Shown piece by piece: positions 46,688 to 53,325 of a stretch of DNA of 64,000 nucleotides (positions are counted from its first letter, which is position 1; each line of letters begins with the position of its first letter). The stretch lies in NCBI RefSeq assembly GCF_027531815.1, contig NZ_JAPZSK010000017.1:124001-188000 (forward strand), in the 5' to 3' direction. The DNA is from Gemmatimonas sp. (GTDB taxonomy: Bacteria > Gemmatimonadota > Gemmatimonadetes > Gemmatimonadales > Gemmatimonadaceae). Both the position numbers and the translations under genes were made by a program. The notes under the pieces were generated by a model. It was not told the origin of the DNA. It was given only the letters and a program-made list of their open reading frames with translations, and made no database searches.

Positions 46688-46716
46688 AACCTAGAACGTC
46701 CTGTCCCGTCAGTCAA
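46688..46716 (-). promoter_or_regulatory. Sigma-70-type promoter for the riboswitch leader
   Basis: Minus strand TTGACT, 17-base spacer, TAGGTT. Transcription would start near 46681, just before stem P1 of the riboswitch. Confidence 0.75.
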
Positions 46717-46743
46717 CGGGCCCGTTCCGTCACGCGGCGGCCG

Positions 46744-47181
46744 CTACATGGGCTTCCGCACGATCACGCCGATCACGATGAAGAAGAGCAGGACGGTCGG
46801 GACTTCGTTGATCCAGCGGCACGCGGTCTCGCTGAGGAAGTAGTCCTTGGCGAGGAAGCGCTTGCGGGTGTGCGAGGCGAAGCCGTGGTAGCCGAGCAGG
46901 AAGACGATGGCCCCCAGCTTCATGTGCATCCACGGCATGCGGAGCAGCTCCGGCTGCAGCACCAGCATGGTGGTGCCGAGGGCCAGCGAGACGATCATGG
47001 CCGGCATCATGATGCCGCGCAGCAGCCGGCGCTCCATGACCTCGAGCGTAGCGGTGACCGCCGGCTCGTCACGCTTTTGCACGTGGTAGACGTAGAGGCG
47101 GAAGATGTAGAAGAGCCCCGCGTACCACGCGATGACCGCGATGACGTGAAACGCCTTGATCCAGAGATAGTGGGCAGCCAT
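46744..47181 (-). CDS. hemJ: HemJ-type protoporphyrinogen IX oxidase
   Basis: 145 residues with four hydrophobic helices. It fits the HemJ family (CopD-like): KAFHVIAVIAWYAGLFYIFR, LYVYHVQKRD, LRGIMMPAMIVSLALGTTML, MPWMHMKLGAIVFLLGYHGF, and the basic HTRKRFLAKDYF. Conserved His and Arg residues that bind haem are in place, so the gene looks functional. HemJ oxidises protoporphyrinogen IX to protoporphyrin IX, a step shared by haem and chlorophyll synthesis. The ATG lies 5 bases after the end of the bchJ relic, suggesting an original bchE-bchJ-hemJ operon. Confidence 0.88.
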   Translation of the reverse strand: MAAHYLWIKAFHVIAVIAWYAGLFYIFRLYVYHVQKRDEPAVTATLEVMERRLLRGIMMPAMIVSLALGTTMLVLQPELLRMPWMHMKLGAIVFLLGYHGFASHTRKRFLAKDYFLSETACRWINEVPTVLLFFIVIGVIVRKPM

Positions 47182-47186
47182 GCCGC

Positions 47187-47582
47187 CTAAGATATCCCGG
47201 TGACCTCGAAGCGGCAGCAGCGGCCGCCCAACGCCTGGCACTCCACTTCCCGCACGGTGGCGTGCGGTGTGACCAGGGTGCGAATGAGGCGGGCGAAGGT
47301 CCACGCGTTGGCGCGCATGGCCTCCAGCAGGAGCCGGAGTCCGGCGCGCCGGGGCAGCCACCGCATGAGCCACTGCGCCGGCCGCGGGATGCGATGCGCC
47401 ATGAGGTAGTCGGCGGTGCGCCCGCCGGCTTCGTGCAGCAACCGGGTGCCCGGCTGCTCGCCCAGCTCGCGCATCACGGCGCGTACGAACGCCTGGGCCT
47501 CACGTTCGTCCACCATGGCTCCCGGCAGCGCCCCCAGCGCATAGCCGGTGCTGGACACGAGCAGGCGCGCCGCCACCGACTC
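47187..47582 (-). pseudogene. bchJ remnant (4-vinyl reductase/V4R-type), internally deleted
   Basis: The frame continues from the bchE fragment into a BchJ-like sequence: [40 protein letters not shown], then [14 protein letters not shown]. BchJ proteins normally have ~40 more residues here, including the Cys-containing core, before the segment [20 protein letters not shown] that follows directly. The likely deletion point is near 47292, where TTCGC-like short repeats could have recombined. Start and N-terminal part are missing. The 3' end is intact and 5 bases from hemJ. Not expected to be active. Confidence 0.8.
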
Positions 47583-48192
47583 GCCGTGGTGGTCGCGCAC
47601 GAGCGTTTCGATCTCGTCCACAAAGCTCTTCGGATCACGCGTGCGGTACTTGCGCCAGAACTTCCACTGCCTGCAGAAGCGGCAGGTGAACGGGCGGCCG
47701 CGCGGGGGTGGCCACCACCGGCCCGTCCTCCACGAACGCGATACCCTTGATGTCGCGGCGGGTGGCGAGTGCCGTGCCATCACGCAGATGCTGCATCAGC
47801 TCCGCGATGATCTCCTCCCCTTCGCCGCGCACGATGTAATCGATCCACGGCGCTTCGTGAAACACCTGCTGGTACATGAAGGTGGGGTGAATGCCGCCCA
47901 GGATGGTGTGGGCGCGGGGATTCACCTCCTTCGCGATCTCCAGCGTCTTCTGCGCCTGGTAGATCATGGGCGTGATGGCGGTGGCCAGCACGGCGTCGGG
48001 CTTGAGCTCGACGAGCCGACGACGCAGCGCAGCGTCGTCGATGTGGTTGGTCATGGCGTCCACGCAGGTGATGTCCGTGAAGCCCGCGTGCTTGAGGGCG
48101 CCGCCGATGTACGCCACCCACCCGGGGGGCCAGTTGCCGGCGATTTCGGCGCCGCCGGCGTGATAATTGGGCTGAACGAACACCAGCTTCAT
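47583..48192 (-). pseudogene. bchE remnant (anaerobic Mg-protoporphyrin ester cyclase), frameshifted and deleted
   Basis: Residues 1-167 are an excellent BchE cobalamin-binding domain (NYHAGGAEIAGNWPPGWVAY, ATAITPMIYQAQKTLEIAKE, GGIHPTFMYQQV, VRGEGEEI). At 47693 the sequence jumps, in another frame, to [20 protein letters not shown], the end of the radical-SAM cysteine motif, skipping about 40 residues and the first Cys. After [18 protein letters not shown] the remaining ~330 residues are gone and bchJ sequence begins. The intact enzyme is ~550 residues. The ribosome site GGGGAG and a PpsR-type operator upstream survive. It cannot make a working cyclase. Confidence 0.85.
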
Positions 48193-48203
48193 CGTGGCTC
48201 CCC

Positions 48204-48221
48204 TGTGCGTGTGAAAAGACA
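48204..48221. promoter_or_regulatory. PpsR/CrtJ-type operator TGT-N12-ACA
   Basis: TGTGCGTGTGAAAAGACA lies 12 bases before the bchE start codon on the opposite strand. TGTN12ACA is the binding pattern of PpsR/CrtJ, the repressor of photosynthesis genes in purple bacteria. Six fixed bases can occur by chance in about 4% of such spacers, so the position matters more than the match. Confidence 0.5.
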
Positions 48222-48363
48222 GCTACGGGGTGCCGAGGACGGGCGGGGCCTACAGTCGGCGGTTTTGCCGTGGGGCGGTCGGGGAATCGCCTACAGGCGC
48301 AAGCGCACGCGGATGTGGGATTGGGGGCGACGTGGGACGCGGCTGCCGTCTGTTGTTCGCCGT

Positions 48364-50133
48364 TCAGCGCCCTGCCACCCGCACCTGGTCTGCCACGCGC
48401 GCAACTCGCCGCTTGGCCATATCGATAGCCGCCGCAAGGTTGGCCGGCCCCACCACCATCTCCGGCACACGCCCGATGGCGCCCAGGTAGTAGTCGCGCC
48501 ACACATTCAGGATGTGCTGTTCGCGCTCGCGGCTACCGCCGCGGGCCAGCGTATCACGCGACAGCGCCGCCTGGGTGCGGAGGGTACGCTCGGCGGTGGT
48601 GGCCAGTTCGGCCAGCGCGGCGCGCGCCACGGCCGGCGTGCCCTCAGTGAGCAGCAGCCCGGTCGTGAGCGCGCAGGCGCCCACGTGGCCCAGCGTAGTG
48701 GCACTCACATTCTCGATGCGATCGAGATCGGTATGGTAGAACACATCGGTGAAGTGCCAGAGCAGCACCGCCGGGATCTTCGCATTGAGGAAGGGCGTGT
48801 GGTCGCTGCCCCCCTCGAACGGATTGGCCTTCACCACCCATCCGGTACGGCGGGCGCGGTCGAGACAGCGCTGCCGCACGAAGTCGTTGAACCAGTGGTG
48901 TACGATGGCCGACTCGGCGATGGGCCGTCCGCCCCACTCGCTGTGCTGGTCGTCGCCGCGCACCCACACCGCCGAGGGGTCGGGCATCTTCTCGATGAGG
49001 AAGGTGCCGCCGGTGCGTGCCGTGTTTTCGCCCACCATGTCGAGCGACATGCCCCACTTGACGCCGGCGCGCCGCACGCTGTCCTCCTTGAGGAAGCGGT
49101 CGGTGCTGCGAATCTCGTCGCCCCACAGAAACGTGAGCGTACGCTGCGGGCGGGCGGTGCCGTTGCGCACCAGCATGGCCGCCACGCGCGCCATCTCGGC
49201 GAGCGCGCCCACGCCGGAGGCGTTGTCGTTGGCGCCCGGTTCCTGCACATGCGCCGAGTACACGAACCGTTCGTGCGGTGCCGAACGGCCACGCACTTCG
49301 GCCACGAGCGTGCGCTCGGGGCGGCGCGCGAACGCCGTGCGCACGAGGGCGTGTACCTGCACCGGCCCCGCCCGCAATGCCGCCTGCAGCGTGTCGTACG
49401 AGGTACGCGAGACGAAGAGCACCCACCCCTGGTTCACGGTGTCACGCGCAATGCCAGTGAACTGGATGGCGCTTGGGTGCTTGGTTTGCTGGTTGTATGC
49501 GGGGAGCGTTTGCGACGCGAGTACCCCGAGCGCGCCGGCACGCTGGGCGCGCGGCAGGACGTTGCGCGCGTTACCGGTGGTGAGCACCACGGCCCCCCGC
49601 ACGTTGAGGGCGCGGAACGCCGAGTCGCTGCCGGTGCCCACGTCCACGAGCGGGGCGGTGATGCCGCTGTCGGCGGTGGACGCCGAGTTGATGGCAATCA
49701 TGTTGAGATTGCCGGCGAGCGTCTGCAGCGGGCCAGTGCGTCCCGCGATGGTCAGGCGCGCGTCGTGCGGTGTCCATGCGTCGCCGGCCATGGGGCGCGA
49801 CTCGATGCGATACACCAGCCGCGTGCCCGGCGCGGCCGTGGCTTCGTCAACGTAGCCGGCGGCGCGCAGCAGCGACGCCACCGAATCGATGGCCAAGTCG
49901 AAGCCCTCGTTCCCCGGGAGGCGGAAACGGCGCTGCACGTAGTCCACGGTGGTGTAGGCGCGCGACCCACTGATGCCGCGGTGCACCGCCTCGGTGATGC
50001 GCGCAAAGGCGGCCGGTATGGCACCCTTCTGCGCCCGGAGTGCCGCGTGCGGCACGCCGAGCAGGGTGCCCAGCACGGGAACAACGAGCCGGAGCGGGAC
50101 CACGGACCGTACGCCGCGCAGACGCGGCGTCAC
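48364..50133 (-). CDS. M28-family zinc aminopeptidase with PA domain
   Basis: 589 residues with a signal peptide ending AALRAQ. A PA-like insert (LVDVGTGSDSAFRALNVRGA, RAGALGVLAS) precedes the peptidase domain. Zinc ligands of M28 are recognisable: His in SAHVQEPG and Asp in ANDNASGVGA, Glu in LWGDEI, Asp in SLDMVGEN, His in GGSDHTPF. Such enzymes are secreted aminopeptidases. The ATG overlaps the stop of the cytochrome b gene by 4 bases, an odd pairing for a peptidase, but the coupling is clear. Confidence 0.85.
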   Translation of the reverse strand: MTPRLRGVRSVVPLRLVVPVLGTLLGVPHAALRAQKGAIPAAFARITEAVHRGISGSRAYTTVDYVQRRFRLPGNEGFDLAIDSVASLLRAAGYVDEATAAPGTRLVYRIESRPMAGDAWTPHDARLTIAGRTGPLQTLAGNLNMIAINSASTADSGITAPLVDVGTGSDSAFRALNVRGAVVLTTGNARNVLPRAQRAGALGVLASQTLPAYNQQTKHPSAIQFTGIARDTVNQGWVLFVSRTSYDTLQAALRAGPVQVHALVRTAFARRPERTLVAEVRGRSAPHERFVYSAHVQEPGANDNASGVGALAEMARVAAMLVRNGTARPQRTLTFLWGDEIRSTDRFLKEDSVRRAGVKWGMSLDMVGENTARTGGTFLIEKMPDPSAVWVRGDDQHSEWGGRPIAESAIVHHWFNDFVRQRCLDRARRTGWVVKANPFEGGSDHTPFLNAKIPAVLLWHFTDVFYHTDLDRIENVSATTLGHVGACALTTGLLLTEGTPAVARAALAELATTAERTLRTQAALSRDTLARGGSREREQHILNVWRDYYLGAIGRVPEMVVGPANLAAAIDMAKRRVARVADQVRVAGR

Positions 50134-51920
50134 GGCTTGGGCGCGGAGGCGGGCTTGGCGGGCATGCGCCAGTCGTTGCGCAACCAGTCCACGACCATGG
50201 CGATCTCCCGGTCGGAGAGACTCTTCTCCTTGCCGAACGACGGCATGCGGTCGTTGTCGCGACCGAAGAAGCGCGGGTGCTCCGGGTCGTTGATGAAGGC
50301 GATCATGTACTCGCGTGACCCCCAGCCGGTGAGCTCGGGGCTGTCAGTCCCGACGTCCTCGAACCGGTGGCAGGAGGCGCAGCCGTAATCGGTGTTGCGC
50401 AGGAACTCCCGGCCGGCGGCAATGCGCGCGCTGTCGCGCTGGTCGATGGCGCGCTGCCCGGGGAGTTGGGCCTGCGCCGAGAGCGCAAACACCACGTTCT
50501 GGCGGGTCAGCTTCTCCTCGGCGGTCTCGGGTTGGTGATCACCCAGCCATCCCACCATGTCCCCTTCGGCGTGGTAGGTGCCGCCCCAGTACTTCTTCGA
50601 GAGGATGGTGTCAGCGTGCAGGAAGCCGCTCAGCCAGCGGCGTGAGGCGAAGTCCTTGAGGTCGGAGGCGGAGATGGAGTCGGCCGGCAGCGGGTAGCCC
50701 ATGCCGTCGTGCCCGTCGAAGCGATGACAGGAGGCACAGTTGCGGGAGAAGATGCGCGGACCCTGCGTGTACGGATCATCGCGCATGACCGAGAGCGCGC
50801 CGGTGATGGGGATGCCGGCACTCGCGAGTTGCACGGCGCGTTCCGCATCGCGTGTCGCCACACGGCGCGACACCTGGTAGTCGCTGTCGGCGCGGTCGGC
50901 GGTGATGGCCTGCACGGTGAGTAGGCCGGCGCCGGCGAGCAGTACGCCCAGCACCCCCACGTTGAAGCGATGCCCCAGGCGCCACCGTCCGAGGAAGGGC
51001 ATGGCCACGATGAGCAGCAGCACCAACGTGGGGAGGATGATGGCGCCGATGATTTCCGTCTTCCCCGGGAAGTACTTGAGAAACTGGAAGAGGAAGAGGA
51101 AGTACCACTCGGGGCGTGCTGCCGCGAACTGCTCGGCCGGGTCGGCGGGGGCGCCCAGCGGGGCGCCATGTTCGCGCACCGCAAACCACAGCACGGCGGC
51201 GAACACGGCGAGACAGGCAACGGCATCGCGCAGCACCTGCTCGGGCCAGAAGCCTTCGTCGGGCTTGCGAATGGGTTGCTTGGGGGTGAGGCCGTGGCGC
51301 CGGAAGAGATAGACGTGCCCCACGATGAGCAGTCCGATCGTGAGCGGCACGAGGCCGGCGTGCAACGCGAAGAAGCGCGTGAGCGTGTGATGCCCATAGC
51401 TGGCGCCGCCCACCAGTACGGTTTGCAGCGCGGGGCCAATACCGGGACTCATCCCGACGAGGTTGGTGGAGACGGCGGTGGACCAGTAGCCGTTCTGGTC
51501 CCACGGCAGCAGGTAGCCGGTGAGCGACAGCGCCAGCACGAGCAGCAGCAGCGCCACGCCGAACCAGAAGTTCACCTCGCGCGGGGCCTTGTAGGCGCCG
51601 TCGATGACCACCTGCATGAGGTGCAGCACCAGCAGGGCGGTCATCGCCTGCGCGGCAAAGTGATGGATGCCGCGCAGCAGCCAGCCGCCCCACATCTGGT
51701 GCTGAATCCAGTACACGCTTTCCCACGCCGTCTGCGAACTGGGACTGTAGGACATCCACAGGATCAACCCGGTGATGACCTGCACCGCGAAGAAGAAGGT
51801 GAGGGTGCTCCCCCAGACGTAGCGCCAGCGGGCGCCGCCGGGGACGTTCTCGAAGAGCGCCTCGTGCAGCAGTCCCTTGTAGCCGGTCCGGTGATCGAGC
51901 CAGTCGCGGAGTCCGCTCAT
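50130..51920 (-). CDS. Fused cytochrome b / diheme cytochrome c subunit of a bc-type quinol oxidoreductase
   Basis: 596 residues. The first ~345 are cytochrome b with b6- and subunit-IV-like parts fused: haem b ligands His86, His100, His187 and His202, and the quinol-site motif PEWY at 270-273 (RPEWYFLFLFQFLKYF). The His187-His202 gap of 14 residues is of b6f type. After a linker, residues ~380-596 carry two haem c sites, CASCH at 395-399 and 514-518, with likely Met ligands in GMGYP and DRMPSFG. Together with the Rieske gene upstream it forms a full quinol:acceptor complex with its own c haems. TGATG joins it to the Rieske gene. Confidence 0.93.
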   Translation of the reverse strand: MSGLRDWLDHRTGYKGLLHEALFENVPGGARWRYVWGSTLTFFFAVQVITGLILWMSYSPSSQTAWESVYWIQHQMWGGWLLRGIHHFAAQAMTALLVLHLMQVVIDGAYKAPREVNFWFGVALLLLVLALSLTGYLLPWDQNGYWSTAVSTNLVGMSPGIGPALQTVLVGGASYGHHTLTRFFALHAGLVPLTIGLLIVGHVYLFRRHGLTPKQPIRKPDEGFWPEQVLRDAVACLAVFAAVLWFAVREHGAPLGAPADPAEQFAAARPEWYFLFLFQFLKYFPGKTEIIGAIILPTLVLLLIVAMPFLGRWRLGHRFNVGVLGVLLAGAGLLTVQAITADRADSDYQVSRRVATRDAERAVQLASAGIPITGALSVMRDDPYTQGPRIFSRNCASCHRFDGHDGMGYPLPADSISASDLKDFASRRWLSGFLHADTILSKKYWGGTYHAEGDMVGWLGDHQPETAEEKLTRQNVVFALSAQAQLPGQRAIDQRDSARIAAGREFLRNTDYGCASCHRFEDVGTDSPELTGWGSREYMIAFINDPEHPRFFGRDNDRMPSFGKEKSLSDREIAMVVDWLRNDWRMPAKPASAPKP

Positions 51921-52462
51921 CAGACGGCAACCCGTTCGGGCGAACCCTTCCGGAAGTTCTGGAACTTCACCCAGACTTCACCGTTCCGGACCACCGCTTC
52001 CAAGGGGTCCATGCCGCGCGGGCTCGGGCTCTTGGGGTCGGCGATGCTGCCGTCGAGCGCGAAGCTGCTCTTGTGGCAGGGGCAGAAGTAGCCGCGCCCC
52101 GCGGCGTTGTAGCCCACGCTGCAGCCGAGGTGCGGGCACACGGAATGCAGCGCCCGCACGGCGTTCTCCCCGGTGCGCTGCAAGTAGACGCTGCCCACGG
52201 GCACATTCTCGGTGCGGTTCCACGCATCGACGAGCGTATCGAGCACGGGGAACTTGCGGGGCACACCGTCCTCGGGAAGCGCGGCGAACGAGGTGACCCG
52301 CACCATGCCGCGCGTGTCGCTGCGGCGGCGGAGCGGGTCGAGGATGGGAAAGAGCCCGGCGATGGGCGCGGCCAGGGTAATGATGCCGCCCACGATCGCG
52401 GCGGAGACCTTGGCGACGAAGGTCCGCCGATCGGAAGGGGGGACGGGGGCGTGTTCGGACAT
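51920..52462 (-). CDS. Rieske [2Fe-2S] protein of a cytochrome bc complex
   Basis: 180 residues. The N-terminus (RRTFVAKVSAAIVGGIITLA) has a twin-Arg start and a membrane anchor. Cluster ligands are Cys109 and His111 (CPHLGC) and Cys127 and His130 (CPCH), with the disulfide pair Cys114/Cys129. The anchor region is followed by the usual hinge and a beta fold. It passes electrons from quinol to the c haems of the next gene. The gene is the first of the Rieske, cytochrome b/c, M28 operon. Confidence 0.93.
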   Translation of the reverse strand: MSEHAPVPPSDRRTFVAKVSAAIVGGIITLAAPIAGLFPILDPLRRRSDTRGMVRVTSFAALPEDGVPRKFPVLDTLVDAWNRTENVPVGSVYLQRTGENAVRALHSVCPHLGCSVGYNAAGRGYFCPCHKSSFALDGSIADPKSPSPRGMDPLEAVVRNGEVWVKFQNFRKGSPERVAV

Positions 52463-52690
52463 GATGGTCGTGCACTCCGGGACGAACGGGGGCCGCAGCC
52501 GGGGAAGGACGCGCGGCAAACGGCGCGGGGGCTGGGGAGATGATACGTGACGGTACCGCGATTCGCTGGCCGCCAGCGAATCGCCCCGTTTGCGCGTACT
52601 GCCAACGGGTTCCCGCCGGTGCATCGGACGGGTCCGCACCATGTGGCCACTGCACGACGCGGTGGTCGTTCCTTTCATCCCTGCCTGTAC

Positions 52691-53146
52691 ATGACCACTC
52701 GCATCCGGCAGCTCGGTACGGCGCTGGTCCTCGCCCTGTCGATGGCGAGCACCGCTCAGGCCCAGCAGGAAGAGCCGAAGACCCCGCTGGGCAAGAAGAT
52801 GGCCGCCATGAATACGGCGTTCAAAGCCGTGGGGCGGCAAGTCGAGGATCCCGCCAAGAACGCGAGCACGCTTGAGCAGATCGCGATCATCGAGACCAAC
52901 GCCAAGGCCTCGCTCACGCTGGAGCCGGAGAAGAAGGCCAAGGTGCCCACCGGCGAGCAGGCGAAGTTCTTGAGTGACTATCAGGCGGAGATGAAGCAGT
53001 TGCTCGCCACGGTGGAGAAGCTCAAGGCTGCCGTGAAGGCCGGCAACAACGCCGAGGCCGTGAAGATCGTGGATGACATGAAAGCGGCACAGCGCGAAGG
53101 GCATCGCGAGTTCCGGCTGCGCAAGGCGGGCGCCCCGCCCGTGTAA
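52691..53146 (+). CDS. Cytochrome b562-like four-helix protein
   Basis: 151 residues with a signal peptide (ALVLALSMASTAQAQ). The mature part is all-helical and fits the cytochrome b562 family: Met37 in KMAAMNTAFKAVG aligns with the axial Met of METLNDNLKVI, and His138 in EGHREFR aligns with the axial His of AYHQKYR. There is no CxxCH, so haem would be non-covalent. It lies next to, and divergent from, a Rieske/cytochrome b/c operon, suggesting a periplasmic electron carrier. A strong terminator follows. Confidence 0.75.
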   Translation: MTTRIRQLGTALVLALSMASTAQAQQEEPKTPLGKKMAAMNTAFKAVGRQVEDPAKNASTLEQIAIIETNAKASLTLEPEKKAKVPTGEQAKFLSDYQAEMKQLLATVEKLKAAVKAGNNAEAVKIVDDMKAAQREGHREFRLRKAGAPPV

Positions 53147-53186
53147 CACCGCGCGAAACGCCGCGTGTTTCATGACGTGGCAGTGG

Positions 53187-53219
53187 CCGGCGTCCGGTCA
53201 ACGGACGCCGGTTTTTCTT
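53187..53219 (+). terminator. Intrinsic terminator after the b562-like gene
   Basis: CCGGCGTCCG-GTCAA-CGGACGCCGG is a perfect 10-bp stem followed by TTTTTCTT, 40 bases after the stop codon. Confidence 0.9.
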
Positions 53220-53325
53220 GCGTGTGCCAATTGCTTGCTCACGCCGCGTGGCGGCTGCATTGTCGTGCGGGGACGCACCGTTTCCTGCTCTCTCTTCCCC
53301 TCCTCCCCCTCCGGAGACCCACCCC

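Noticed and set aside
47548-50388. A 946-codon open frame on the plus strand opposite the M28 peptidase and bchE relic
   Set aside because: No recognisable motif; the minus strand encodes a complete M28 peptidase with metal ligands.
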